The notes beneath the pieces are model-generated. The model was not told where the DNA came from and searched no databases. It saw only the letters and a program-made list of their open reading frames with translations. A DNA stretch of 64,000 nucleotides, taken from Planctomycetota bacterium. Its GTDB lineage: Bacteria > Planctomycetota > UBA1135 > GCA-002686595. The stretch covers positions 112,315-176,314 of the forward strand of contig JADHOC010000009.1 of the NCBI GenBank assembly GCA_016779205.1, read 5' to 3'. Made by a program: the position numbers and the translations under genes. Shown here in pieces: positions 45,006 to 54,329 of the stretch. How positions within the stretch are numbered: position 1 is the first letter of the stretch; every line of letters begins with the position of its first letter.

Positions 45006-46838
45006 ATGCCCTCACTGCGCCCGTTGATCCCTCTTCTCACCGCAGGGGCCGTCCTCTGCGCTGCCGCCTCGGCGGCGCCGGCACAGTGGGGCTCCGACCC
45101 CGCGGTGAACCAGGTCATCTCCAGCGCACCCTCGGACCAGAACCAGCCGAAGCTCGTGCCGTCCCCCGATGGCGGATTCTGGGTGAGCTGGCTGGATGGC
45201 ATCGGGACCGGGTGGGACGTACGGCTGCAGAAGCTGGACGCCTCCGGGCTCGAGGAATTCTCGCCCGCGGGACTGCTGGTGGCCGACCGCAGCTTCTCCT
45301 CCACCCAGGACTATGGCCTCGGGGTGGCAGAGAACGGGGACGCCCTGCTTGCGTTCCGAGATGACCGTACGGGGTCCGTTCAGATCACAGCCGCCCGGGT
45401 CACGGGCGCCGGTGCGTTCCCGTGGGGCCCTTCGGGCGTGACCCTCACCTCCGGCGGCGCCTTCGTCGCGGCGCCCAAGATCGTGGAGAGCGCCCGTTCC
45501 ACCGGGGGTCAGGCCGTGGTGGCGTGGACGGAGAACTCCAACGTTCGCCTCCAGGCTCTCACCGGCTCAGGGCAAGGGGTGTGGCCGGGGGGCGTCACCC
45601 TGGGTCCAGGGGCAGGCAGCTACGGGCTTGCTGACCTCCAGCGGCTCGGCGAGGACGTGGTGGTGTCCATCGTGCACCAGACCGGCGGCTTCATCTCTCC
45701 GCGCCACCTCGTGGCCCAGCGAATCGACCCGACGGGGGCCGCCCTCTGGGGCGGGTCGCCGGTCACGGTTTTCGGCGCAGGGTCGCTCCAGATCGGCAAC
45801 TTCCCCCCGATGAGCATCTCGGGAGGGGACGCTCTGTTCGCCTGGTACTCGTCGAGCCCGTCGCTGCAGGTCTATGTCCAGCGGCTCGACGGCTCCGGGG
45901 CCCCGCGTTTTCAGCTCAACGGGCTCCCCGTGGCGACGGCGGCGGGCCGTGAGCGGGTCAACCCACGGGCCGCGGCGGATCCGACGACGGGCGACCTCGT
46001 AGTCACCTGGAAGGAGCAGGTCCCCAACTCGTCCCTCTTCGGGGTCTCGGCGCAGCGCGTCAGCCTGTCGGGCGCGCGGCTGTGGGGGACGGCCGGGGTG
46101 GACGTGGTCCCTGTGGGCCCCACCGGCGCGGACTTCCCGGGGGTCCAGGTCGCGAGCGGCCGCACGCTGATCACCTGGAGCGAGGCGCCGACCTTCGGGA
46201 GTGACCGACTGTTCGCCGCAGGTCTCGATCCCACCGGCGCCGTGGTGGCGCCACCCTTTGATGTGGCGTCGACGCCCAGCGTCAAGTCCCGGATCGCACG
46301 GGCCGTCGCCACCACGGAGGTGGGCCTCATCGCCTGGAGCGACGAGCGCTCCGACAGCGGAGACATCCTGGTGCAAGCCCTGGACCTCGACGGGGGCCTG
46401 GGGGCGCCCGGTCTGATTCTCCTCAGCGGCTGTCCGGGGGTGCCCAACTCCACGGGAGTGGGCGCAGAGCTAGGTGCGTTCGGGAGCCCCGTGGCGGCCG
46501 ATAACAACGTGACACTGCTGGCCACTCGGCTGCCCCCGATGGCCTTCGGGTTCTTCTTCACCAGCGTGGCCGCGGCCACGATTCCCTCACCGGGTGGTTC
46601 CCAGGGCACGCTCTGTCTCGGGGGCACCATTGGCAGGTATGTCGGCCCCGGTCAGATCCTCTCCTCGGGAGCGGCGGGGGTGTTCTCGCTCGCGTTGGAT
46701 CTGACACGCACTCCAACGCCCACGGGCCTCGTCTCGGTGAGTGCCGGTGAGACCCGCTTCTTCCAGGGCTGGTACCGCGACGCCAATCCGGGGGTGACCT
46801 CCAACTTCACCGCGAGCCTGGAGGTCGACTTCCTGTGA
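45006..46838 (+). CDS. Secreted repeat protein with planctomycete C-terminal domain
   Basis: The start at ATG 45006 gives 610 residues with a signal peptide ending APAQ near 27. The mature region (about 30-470) consists of repeated beta-strand units of roughly 50-60 residues, with recurring VVAWTENSN, LFAWYSSSPS, VVTWKEQVP and LIAWSDERSD, compatible with a beta-propeller. The final 130 residues are the C-terminal domain shared with two other proteins here (PNSTG, SQGTLCLGGTIGR, SAGETRFFQGWYRD). Its 3' end overlaps the 3' end of the converging UdgX gene by 32 bases. Confidence 0.78.
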   Translation: MPSLRPLIPLLTAGAVLCAAASAAPAQWGSDPAVNQVISSAPSDQNQPKLVPSPDGGFWVSWLDGIGTGWDVRLQKLDASGLEEFSPAGLLVADRSFSSTQDYGLGVAENGDALLAFRDDRTGSVQITAARVTGAGAFPWGPSGVTLTSGGAFVAAPKIVESARSTGGQAVVAWTENSNVRLQALTGSGQGVWPGGVTLGPGAGSYGLADLQRLGEDVVVSIVHQTGGFISPRHLVAQRIDPTGAALWGGSPVTVFGAGSLQIGNFPPMSISGGDALFAWYSSSPSLQVYVQRLDGSGAPRFQLNGLPVATAAGRERVNPRAAADPTTGDLVVTWKEQVPNSSLFGVSAQRVSLSGARLWGTAGVDVVPVGPTGADFPGVQVASGRTLITWSEAPTFGSDRLFAAGLDPTGAVVAPPFDVASTPSVKSRIARAVATTEVGLIAWSDERSDSGDILVQALDLDGGLGAPGLILLSGCPGVPNSTGVGAELGAFGSPVAADNNVTLLATRLPPMAFGFFFTSVAAATIPSPGGSQGTLCLGGTIGRYVGPGQILSSGAAGVFSLALDLTRTPTPTGLVSVSAGETRFFQGWYRDANPGVTSNFTASLEVDFL

Positions 46839-48300
46839 CCAGGCCCGCGCTCCTGCGGGCCTCGGCCAAGGTCGCGGCGAGGTGAGCCCTCATCTGCTCT
46901 CCCCTCGCGGCGTCAGGGGCGCGCAGGATCGCGGCGGGATGAAAGGTCGAGAGCGTCACCGGGGCGTACCGGGAGGCGACCGGCGCGGGAGCTGTGCAGG
47001 GATCTGGCATCCTCGCCGTCGGTCCGTGGACCGAGCGCAGGGCCGTGGCCCCGAGGGCCACGAGGACCCTTGGCTGGATGAGGGCCAGCTCGGCGTCGAG
47101 CCAGGGTTGGCAGCGCGAGGTGTGCTGGGTGGTGGGCCGCTTGTGGATCCGCCGCTTCCCCCGTTCCTCCAGGCCAGCACCTGAAGCTGGTGAACGGACC
47201 TCGTGGCGGAAGTGCTTCACGGCGTTGGTGACGTAGAGGTCCTGCTCTTGGAGCTGAACGCCCTCCAGAACCTCCCTCAGGAGGGCACCGGCCGGTCCGA
47301 CGAAGGGCCGCCCTTCGCGCTCCTCCGTATCGCCCGGTTGTTCCCCGAGCAGGACGACGGCCGCATCGGGGGCCCCGTGACCTGGGACGGCTCGGGTCCC
47401 GTTCCTGTGGAGTTCGCAGCCCTCGCATGCCGGCAAGGCCGCGCGCAGCGTGTCGAGGTCATGGGCCTTCGGGACAAATGGATGGGCGGAGTCCGCCATC
47501 CGGCGCGAGGTCCGCGCCATCTCCTCCAGTCGCCGGGGGACGTCGGCAAGGAGTTCGGGGAGCTGTGCGGTCTCGGGCAGGGTGGGCCAGAACTTGCGGG
47601 GCATCTCCGCCTCCATGGCCTTCAGCTTGACCCGCGCCGGATTGAAGATGGAGGCGTAGTAGGAGCACCACAGCTCCTCGAGCTCGTCATGGTCCGGCGC
47701 GCGGTCCCTGGGCGCGCCGGGGGAGAGGGTCACGGCCTTGCCGTCCCAGTGGGCGCACCCGTCGGGCGTGAGGATGGACCAGTCCATGCTGGGGAAGCGC
47801 TCCCGGAAGAACCGCGCCTCACGGGCGACGATGAGGTGGGAGGGCTCGTACCACGCCACGAAGCGCTCTCCGTTGCGAGACCCTTCGTCCTCGAGGCGGC
47901 GAAAGCGCACGAAGGCGTGCATCTTGTGGGCGTCGCGGCGCACGGCCTTCTCCAGGCGTGTGAGCGTCGCGACGTCCGGGTCGAGGGGGTCGTCGAGCAG
48001 CGCCCGCTCTCCGTTCACGAGGCGATGGAGCAGCCCATAGAGCAGGCCCCAGACCTCGGAGGACCGGTGGCACGCGACGGTCTCCGCCCGCGCGAGGAAT
48101 GCCCTCGGGACGCCGAGTTCCTGGCTGGGTGCCTCGGGGAGGGGCGACGGCTGGGGTGCGCCGAAGAGCTCCCCACCCGGTTCCCTGTGCCGAAGCAGGT
48201 CCACCCACTCGATCTCCGTGGGGGAGACGCACGCGGCGGCGAGCGCGCGGGCGTGGGCCCGCCAGCCCGCCAGGGAGCCGTCCAGGAGGACACGGACCAT
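46807..48300 (-). CDS. DUF4130 - UdgX-type uracil-DNA glycosylase fusion
   Basis: This 497-residue protein begins at ATG 48300. Residues 1 to about 265 match the DUF4130/TIGR03915 domain that travels with a radical SAM partner. Residues about 285-497 are a family 4-like uracil-DNA glycosylase: GEQPGDTEEREGRPFVGPAG at 319-338, the iron-sulfur cysteines C292, C295 and later ones, and the UdgX R-loop KRRIH with H386, the residue that in UdgX forms a covalent bond to the abasic DNA product. An extra stretch of about 10 residues precedes KRRIH. The start shares one base with the radical SAM stop, so the pair is coupled. It probably traps or repairs uracil in DNA. Confidence 0.88.
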   Translation of the reverse strand: MVRVLLDGSLAGWRAHARALAAACVSPTEIEWVDLLRHREPGGELFGAPQPSPLPEAPSQELGVPRAFLARAETVACHRSSEVWGLLYGLLHRLVNGERALLDDPLDPDVATLTRLEKAVRRDAHKMHAFVRFRRLEDEGSRNGERFVAWYEPSHLIVAREARFFRERFPSMDWSILTPDGCAHWDGKAVTLSPGAPRDRAPDHDELEELWCSYYASIFNPARVKLKAMEAEMPRKFWPTLPETAQLPELLADVPRRLEEMARTSRRMADSAHPFVPKAHDLDTLRAALPACEGCELHRNGTRAVPGHGAPDAAVVLLGEQPGDTEEREGRPFVGPAGALLREVLEGVQLQEQDLYVTNAVKHFRHEVRSPASGAGLEERGKRRIHKRPTTQHTSRCQPWLDAELALIQPRVLVALGATALRSVHGPTARMPDPCTAPAPVASRYAPVTLSTFHPAAILRAPDAARGEQMRAHLAATLAEARRSAGLVTGSRPPGSR

Positions 48301-49559
48301 CAGACCTGGCCCGTGCGTGCTGACGCGGCGGTCTCGAAGAGCATCAGCTGGCGGTCCGCCTGCTTGACCTCGGACCGGAGATCCGCGGCGTCGAGCTTCG
48401 TCGCCGCGGCGCTCCACGAGTCTGCGGCCACGATGAAGGGCATGACTCGCTTCAGGGGTGCGCGCAGCTCGCGCAGGTCGGCTTCACGGAGCTGTCGGCG
48501 CCTGCGCGCCTTGAGGATCCGCGCCACCGAGCGGGTCCCGAGCCCGGGGACCCTGAGGAGCGCCTCCCGCGAGGCCTTGTTGATGTCCACGGGGAAGAAG
48601 TCGCGGTGGGCGAGCGCCCAGGCCATCTTCGGGTCCACCTCGAGGTCCAGGTTGCCGTCCTCGCGGGTGACCACCTCGTCCAGCTGGAACTCGTAGAAGC
48701 GGAGCAGCCAGTCCGCCTGGTAGAGGCGGTGCTCACGGACGAGCTCCGGTCGTTCGGCGGGGAGGTCCTGGTGGGCGTTCGGGATGGGGCTGTAGGCCGT
48801 GTAGTAGACCCGCCGAAGTCGGTGGATGTCATACAGGCGGTTCGCGGTGCCGAGGATGGTCGAGTCGGTGGAGCCCGTGGCGCCAACGATCATCTGCGTG
48901 CTCTGGCCCGCGGGGGCGAACCGCGGTGGACGCGCCCTGCGGCCCCGCTCCTTGGACTGGTCGATGCCCGCCTTGATGAAGCCCATGGCCCCTTCCGCCT
49001 CTGCGATCGACTTCTCCGGCGCGAGTTGATCGAGGTCCTCCTGGACCGGGAGTTCGACGTTGGCGCTGATCCGGTCCGCATACCGACCCGCCTTGGCGAG
49101 GGCCTCGTCGGAGGCGCCCACGACCCCCTTCAGGTGGATGTACCCGTGGAAGCCTTCCTCCTCCCGAAGTCGGCGCGCCACCTCGGCGAGCAGGTCCATG
49201 GTCCGGTCGGAGTCGCCCACCACCCCGGACGAGAGGAAGAGGCCCTCGATGTAGTTGCGGCGGTAGAACTCGATCGTGAGGCGGACGACCTCCTCCACGG
49301 TGAAGGCGGCCCGGGGCACATCGTTGGAGACTCTGTTCACGCAGTAGCGGCAGTCATAGATGCACCGGTTGGTGAGCAGGATCTTCAGGAGCGACACGCA
49401 GCGGCCGTCGGGGGTGTAGCTGTGGCAGATCCCCGAGCCCGTGGCGTTGCCCAGGCCCTTGCCTCCGTTGGTCCGCTTGGCGCCGCTGCTGGCGCACGAC
49501 GCGTCGTACTTGGCGGCGTCCGCCAGGATCTTCAACTTCTGATGGGTATCCATGCTCAT
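48300..49559 (-). CDS. Putative DNA modification/repair radical SAM protein
   Basis: This 419-residue protein is of the TIGR03916 type. The cluster-binding motif is C66-x3-C70-x2-C73 in CIYDCRYC. A barrel with GLFLSSGVVGD and QMIVGATGSTD follows, then near residues 333-352 a helix-hairpin-helix (VDINKASREALLRVPGLGTRS) that points to DNA contact. It is encoded just upstream of the DUF4130-UdgX fusion, its usual partner. The reaction is not known; DNA base modification or repair has been proposed for the family. Confidence 0.9.
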   Translation of the reverse strand: MSMDTHQKLKILADAAKYDASCASSGAKRTNGGKGLGNATGSGICHSYTPDGRCVSLLKILLTNRCIYDCRYCVNRVSNDVPRAAFTVEEVVRLTIEFYRRNYIEGLFLSSGVVGDSDRTMDLLAEVARRLREEEGFHGYIHLKGVVGASDEALAKAGRYADRISANVELPVQEDLDQLAPEKSIAEAEGAMGFIKAGIDQSKERGRRARPPRFAPAGQSTQMIVGATGSTDSTILGTANRLYDIHRLRRVYYTAYSPIPNAHQDLPAERPELVREHRLYQADWLLRFYEFQLDEVVTREDGNLDLEVDPKMAWALAHRDFFPVDINKASREALLRVPGLGTRSVARILKARRRRQLREADLRELRAPLKRVMPFIVAADSWSAAATKLDAADLRSEVKQADRQLMLFETAASARTGQV

Positions 49560-49659
49560 GGCATGGGAACCCTAACAGAACCCTATCCCGGGGGCGATGT
49601 GGCTCTCGGTCGCGTCAGGGGGACTTCGGGGACCAGAGCCCTGGCGTGCGCGTGGGCCC

Positions 49660-50766
49660 TCAGGCCCTGCCGAGGACGAACATCCGAACGCGCTCGGCGG
49701 CCCGAGGCCCGTGGAGGGGGTCCGATACCTGCCGGGAGCGTCGCTGGCTGGCCGCGACCTCGTGGTGCTGCTCCACGCGCAAGCCGGCCTCGGAGGCCAG
49801 GGCCTCCACCGCACCCGGGTCGCGCAGCCCGAGGCGCTCGGGGAGGTCGGAGAGGATCAGCGCCGCCTTTCCACCGGGTTCGAGGTGCCGGGGCGCCTGG
49901 GTGAGGAACCGCGCGAGGGTCCCTCCGGCCTCATCGAACACGGAGCGGTCAAGGCGCGTCCTCGGCGCCTCGGGCATCCAGGGCGCGTTGAAGATGATGC
50001 GGTCCGCGCGTACCCCGGCTGGAAAGAGGTCCGCCTCGCAGGCTTCGAAGCGGTCGGACAGACCCAATCGCTCCGCGTTCTCGCGGGCACACTCGATGGC
50101 CCGCGGCTCCAGGTCGGTACCCACGGCGCTCCGGGCTCCGGCCTGCAGCAGGACGAAGGCGAGGATGCCGGTCCCGCATCCCACGTCCAGCAGAGACCTG
50201 CCCGAGACGTCCAGCCGACGCGCGAGCTCCACGTACGCGCTGCGCGTGGGTGAGAACACGCCGTACCTCGGGGTCAAGCGGCCCCCGAGCCCCTCGATCT
50301 CGATGCCCTTGCGCGTCCACTCGGCGGCGCTCAGGGCCCCCAGCAGGTTGTTGAGGGACACGATCCGCGGGTGGTCCGTGAGACCCCACGCCAGCCTCAC
50401 CGCGACCTCGCTCTGCGGCGCCCTGCGCGTCATCAGCCTCCCATCAGGTTCGATGACGACCAGGAGCCGCCCGAGGACCTCGGCGGTGCGACCGGTCCGG
50501 GCGCGGTCGTCGCGCCACAGGGCCGCGGGGCTCTTGGCGGCGTCTGCGGGACCGGTCCGCCCGAGCCGCCGCTTCATGGCGGCCAGCAGGTGACGGCCAT
50601 TGGGGAAGTCCCCGGTCCAGATCAGCGTCTCGCCCTGCCGGAGTCTCCGGAGGGCGGCATCGGCGCCGAGGGAGTCGTCCACGGCCGCCAGGGAGGCCGG
50701 GGGTGCCTCGCCCGATTCGGTGAGCACGCCCGCCTGGCGACCATCAGGGAGGGGGATCATGGCCAC
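49660..50766 (-). CDS. RsmC/HemK-like class I SAM methyltransferase
   Basis: In this 368-residue protein the C-terminal half is the SAM fold, with motif I SLLDVGCGTGILAF and the catalytic-loop NAPWMPE in place of NPPY. That pattern is typical of N-methyltransferases of rRNA or proteins (RsmC, PrmC). The N-terminal 150 residues resemble the non-catalytic half seen in RsmC-type enzymes. Substrate not known. It starts at ATG 50766, with ATG 50760 also possible. It follows the DNA repair pair at 100 bases on the same strand. Confidence 0.75.
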   Translation of the reverse strand: MAMIPLPDGRQAGVLTESGEAPPASLAAVDDSLGADAALRRLRQGETLIWTGDFPNGRHLLAAMKRRLGRTGPADAAKSPAALWRDDRARTGRTAEVLGRLLVVIEPDGRLMTRRAPQSEVAVRLAWGLTDHPRIVSLNNLLGALSAAEWTRKGIEIEGLGGRLTPRYGVFSPTRSAYVELARRLDVSGRSLLDVGCGTGILAFVLLQAGARSAVGTDLEPRAIECARENAERLGLSDRFEACEADLFPAGVRADRIIFNAPWMPEAPRTRLDRSVFDEAGGTLARFLTQAPRHLEPGGKAALILSDLPERLGLRDPGAVEALASEAGLRVEQHHEVAASQRRSRQVSDPLHGPRAAERVRMFVLGRA

Positions 50767-50912
50767 ACTCTAGGGGCACAGGGGTGTGAGCTGCGCGGGA
50801 CCCTCGGAACGATCTGCTGCGCGCCTGTTCCACGGGCTCGACGTGGGAGCGATCGCCCTCGGCTGGCTTGTTAGTGTGACGCCCGCTCCTCTTCTCCCTT
50901 CAACCTGCTCCC

Positions 50913-51437
50913 ATGACCTCGACCCCCTTCGACAGCCTGCCCGCTCCCGCCGACCCCACCCAGGAACTGGAGGGGCTGATCAGGCTCTTGCAGGGCCTCG
51001 GCTTCCGCCTGCGCTGGGCTTGCGATGGGCTGACCGAAGCGGATTGCGAGGCGGAGCCGGTGGAGGGGTCCTGGTCCATCGGCGAACAGCTCGCGCACCT
51101 GACGGCGCTGGTGCGCTGGGGTCGCCGGGCGCTGGAGGACGGCACGGCGGGGTGGACGGGGAACGTCGAGGAGAATCGGCACCCCACCGCCTATGTGGAG
51201 ATCCTCGAGGATCTGGACGCCACGGTTCAGATCCTGAGGTCTGACCCTGGCGCCCTCTCCCGAGCGGTCCTGACCGCGGGCTCGCCGGACCACACCTTCC
51301 CCTCGGGGTACCTGGTGAACGGTCCGTGGGCGGACGCGCTTCACCACGTGGGCCAGGTCGTGCTGCTGCGCAAGATCCTCGGCCATCCTGCGCCCCAGCA
51401 TCAGCCGTTCCTGGGCCAGCCGCCGGCCGCGGAGTGA
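50913..51437 (+). CDS. DinB-like protein
   Basis: This 174-residue helical-bundle protein is of the DinB/YfiT type. WSIGEQLAHLTALVRWG carries the first metal-binding histidine, and DALHHVGQVVLLRKILG the closing histidines of the expected His triad. Members bind a metal and some act as thiol-dependent S-transferases; most are uncharacterised. ATG start. Divergent from the methyltransferase gene by 146 bases. Confidence 0.8.
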   Translation: MTSTPFDSLPAPADPTQELEGLIRLLQGLGFRLRWACDGLTEADCEAEPVEGSWSIGEQLAHLTALVRWGRRALEDGTAGWTGNVEENRHPTAYVEILEDLDATVQILRSDPGALSRAVLTAGSPDHTFPSGYLVNGPWADALHHVGQVVLLRKILGHPAPQHQPFLGQPPAAE

Positions 51438-51507
51438 GGCGTCCGATGGGCCTGTGGAGCGCTGGACGGGTCAAGGCCACCTGAGCTCTGCGCCTGGGAC
51501 ACTGCCG

Positions 51508-52005
51508 ATGGTCGATCCGGATTCCAGCGAAGAGGGGCTCGAGGGGCTCGAGGGGCTCACCGCCGAGGCGCCGCGGGCGGGCGGCGACCGGCGGCGTAGC
51601 CCGACCCCGATGATCTCGCGTTACTGGCTCCATGGGCGCCGGCGCGGGGGGCGACGGGATGGTGAGCGCCAGGGCATCTATGTGGATCGCTACACGCGGC
51701 TGGAGAGCGTGCTCATCGGCTGGATCGCAGGCGCGGCGGTCGCCGACCTGGCCCTGACGCTTCTCCACCTGTCCCAAGGGGGTGAGGAGGCCAACCCCCT
51801 CATGGCGTGGTTCCTCCACGTGGGGGGGATCCCCGCGTTCTGCGCCGCGAAGCTCGCCATGACGGCCGGAGCCGCGCTGTTCCTGCTCTGGCACATCCGC
51901 TTCCGCGGGACGCAGCTGGCGTTGTGGGGGATCGCCGCGATCTACGCGGGGCTGATCGCCTACCACGTCTATGTCTTCCTCGATCGGCAGGGGTCCCTCG
52001 CCTGA
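51508..52005 (+). CDS. DUF5658-like small membrane protein
   Basis: The ATG at 51508 gives 165 residues; GTG 51454 would add 18. Residues about 1-65 are soluble and carry the acidic run EGLEGLEGL. Three membrane helices follow (about 72-95, 105-127 and 135-155), with EEANPLMAWFL between the first two. That layout is close to the DUF5658 family. No function is known. Its 3' end abuts the converging GT4 gene by a base. Confidence 0.6.
   Translation: MVDPDSSEEGLEGLEGLTAEAPRAGGDRRRSPTPMISRYWLHGRRRGGRRDGERQGIYVDRYTRLESVLIGWIAGAAVADLALTLLHLSQGGEEANPLMAWFLHVGGIPAFCAAKLAMTAGAALFLLWHIRFRGTQLALWGIAAIYAGLIAYHVYVFLDRQGSLA
51532..51558 (+). repeat. Three direct copies of GAGGGGCTC
   Basis: A 9-base unit is repeated three times without gaps inside the 51508 gene, encoding the acidic EGL tripeptide three times. 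It is in frame, so copy-number change would lengthen or shorten the soluble tail by three residues without breaking the gene. Confidence 0.9.
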
Positions 52006-53160
52006 TCACGGCCGCGAACGGCGTCGACCCACGGCCTCGATCTCGTCGGCGATGCGTCCGTGCATTCCGTGGAGGTCAACGCTTGCCGCATGGGCGAGAC
52101 CCGCCCGCCCGAGGGGCTCCAGCGGTGAAGCGAGCATCGCCGCGAGGGCCTCGTCGAGTCGGGCCTGACGGAAGGGGGATTCCAGGACGATCCCGGCTCC
52201 CGCCTGCGCCACGTGGTTCGCGAAGCCGCACGCCGATGTGCAGATCGTGGGGACCCCCGCCACCATCGCCTCGAGGAGCACGAGGCCGCCCAGCTCGCGG
52301 CGGGCAGGGTGAATCAGCAGGTCGGCTGCGGCCAGGAGCGCACCGACGTCTGTCCGCCCAGGGTCGATTCGGACGCGCTCGGCCACCCCGAGCCGAGCGG
52401 CCAGTCGGGAGGGCCGGCGGGGTCGGCCGGCGCCCACCGCCAGCAGGCGGGTGGCGCGCAGCAACGGGTCAGGGAGGGCCGACAGGGCGCGAAGCGCGCG
52501 GTCGAGGCCCTTGTTGTGGAAGTCAGAGCCAAGGAAAAGCAGGAGCCGCTGGTCGTGCGCGAGCCCCATCTCCGCCCGCAGCGCACGGCCGGCGGAGGCG
52601 TTGGCCGGCGACGCGGCTCGGTCGCGGCTCACGCCGGGGGGGAGCGGGGCGAAGCGCTCTGGCTCCGTCCCGTACTCCTCCTGGAAGCGCGTCTGCTCCT
52701 CTCCGTTGAGCATCAGGATGCGCGTCGAAGCGCCCCGCCCATAGACGGCGCTCTCCAGCTCGCGAAGGGCCCTGTAGCGGGGTGTCAGGCGGGCCCACGG
52801 GCCTCGCTCCCTCCGGACCCGGGCGCTGTAGCACCGGGCGGCGCCGAAGTGGAGGTCCAGCCCGGGGAGCGGGTCGAACCCCACGGTGATCGTGTCGGGT
52901 TGGCCTCCGGTGGCCTCCACCCACGAGGCGGCGAAGCGGGTCGCGCGCGCGTGGTTGGTGCGCCCATCAGCCGGGTGGGAGCGGGCCTCGATCCCCGCGG
53001 GGACGGCCCCGTCGAAGCGCTGGGCGTGGACGGTGACCCGGTGCCCTCGATCACGGCACTCGAGCGCCGTGGCGAGGGCATCACGTTGGAGCCCTCCATG
53101 GGGGAAGTAGCGCTGGAGCGCGATGGCGACGTCGAGGGCCCGGGGCGCGGTGCATTCCAT
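52006..53160 (-). CDS. GT4 family (WaaG-like) glycosyltransferase
   Basis: This is a 384-residue GT-B glycosyltransferase. The N-terminus ALQRYFPHGGLQRDALA closely follows the WaaG pattern (RfaG, lipopolysaccharide core glucosyltransferase), and the donor site appears as GSDFHNKGLDRALRAL and LIHPARRELGGLVLLEAMVAGVP, with the EX7E motif. It is cytoplasmic or peripheral and probably extends the lipopolysaccharide core. Supporting this, an outer-membrane porin and other surface-glycan genes are in the window. Divergent from the FkbM gene. Confidence 0.85.
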   Translation of the reverse strand: MECTAPRALDVAIALQRYFPHGGLQRDALATALECRDRGHRVTVHAQRFDGAVPAGIEARSHPADGRTNHARATRFAASWVEATGGQPDTITVGFDPLPGLDLHFGAARCYSARVRRERGPWARLTPRYRALRELESAVYGRGASTRILMLNGEEQTRFQEEYGTEPERFAPLPPGVSRDRAASPANASAGRALRAEMGLAHDQRLLLFLGSDFHNKGLDRALRALSALPDPLLRATRLLAVGAGRPRRPSRLAARLGVAERVRIDPGRTDVGALLAAADLLIHPARRELGGLVLLEAMVAGVPTICTSACGFANHVAQAGAGIVLESPFRQARLDEALAAMLASPLEPLGRAGLAHAASVDLHGMHGRIADEIEAVGRRRSRP

Positions 53161-53291
53161 GGGGACGCTCGCCGGGTGAGCCCCGACGGAGGCGTCGAGA
53201 GCCTAGCACGGCCCGGCTGCGCCTACCCGAGCTCCCGGCTTTCGAGCCGGGGACCTTGAGCACCCCGGTGCGGCGCTGCTGTAATCCCACC

Positions 53292-54329
53292 ATGTGCCCG
53301 CCGGACCCTCGGGCGGCCGAGCCGGAGGGGCGCCGCTTCACCCTGCTGCGGTCGCTCCTCTTTGCCCGCTGGATCCCCAGTGATCTCCGTCGGCGTCTCG
53401 CCCGACGGGCGGCGCGGTGGGTCGATGCCCCGCCCGGGTCCACGGATCCCCTGTCTTTCGTGGGCAAGCTGGGCGGCCTTGTCTATCAGGGGACGTTGCG
53501 CAGCCACCTCGACGCCGCGGTCTACTTTCACGGCGCCTTCGAGAAGCCCCTGGTGAGCTTCCTGCAGGACGCAGCCCGCGCGCTCGGCGCCGATGCGCCC
53601 TTCGCGTCGAAGCACGGCGGACTGCACTTCTGGGATGTGGGGGCCAACGTGGGGCAGCACAGCCTCGTGGTCTCGGCCCACGTGGACTCGGTGGAGGCGT
53701 TCGAGCCCTTCGAGGAGGTCGCCGAGCTCTTCGAGGGCCACGTGGCCCGAAACGGACTGAGGAACATCCGCCTCCACCGCATCGCCCTCGGCGCACGGAC
53801 GGAGCGGCGGAGCCTGGTCACTCCGACCACCGGCAATCGGGGGACCGCCTCGCTGGCGGTCGACGCTCCTGGGGCCGGCCTGGAGGGGAGCCCGGGGCAC
53901 GGGGTGCAGGTGCGCGTCGGAGACGAGGTCGCGCGGGCGCTCGGGACCCGCGAGGGGCTGGGCGCGGTCGGGCTGATGAAGATTGATGTGGAGGGCTGGG
54001 AGCGCCAGGTGCTGGCGGGGCTGCGTGGGACCCTGCAGGCGTCCCGGCCCGTGGTGGTCACCGAGGTGAGCTACAGCGGGCACGGTACCTTCACGTCGCT
54101 GGCCGAATTCATGGAGGCCTTCCCTGCGGACTACGTCCTCTACCGGTTCGACACCAGGAAGGCGAACGGGCGCAAGGCCCGCCGCCGCCAGGCGAGGGAA
54201 AGAAGAACCGGGGCCTATCGCCTGGTGCCATGCACCGACTGGCGCACGGATAGCCAGGACGACCTGGTGGCTTGTCCGGTGGAGCTCACGGAGCGCCTGC
54301 CCCGGGAGGGCGCTGGCTCCATTGGTTGA
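53292..54329 (+). CDS. FkbM-family methyltransferase
   Basis: Starting at ATG 53292 (TTG 53256 is an alternative), this 345-residue protein has an FkbM-type SAM fold: motif I DVGANVGQHSL at 115-125, EAFEPFEEV, and KIDVEGWERQVLAGL. Members methylate sugar or polyketide hydroxyls. The N-terminal 100 residues are unusual. It sits next to the GT4 gene, so a role in surface glycan modification is likely. C-terminal charged tail with KANGRKARRRQARERR. Confidence 0.82.
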   Translation: MCPPDPRAAEPEGRRFTLLRSLLFARWIPSDLRRRLARRAARWVDAPPGSTDPLSFVGKLGGLVYQGTLRSHLDAAVYFHGAFEKPLVSFLQDAARALGADAPFASKHGGLHFWDVGANVGQHSLVVSAHVDSVEAFEPFEEVAELFEGHVARNGLRNIRLHRIALGARTERRSLVTPTTGNRGTASLAVDAPGAGLEGSPGHGVQVRVGDEVARALGTREGLGAVGLMKIDVEGWERQVLAGLRGTLQASRPVVVTEVSYSGHGTFTSLAEFMEAFPADYVLYRFDTRKANGRKARRRQARERRTGAYRLVPCTDWRTDSQDDLVACPVELTERLPREGAGSIG

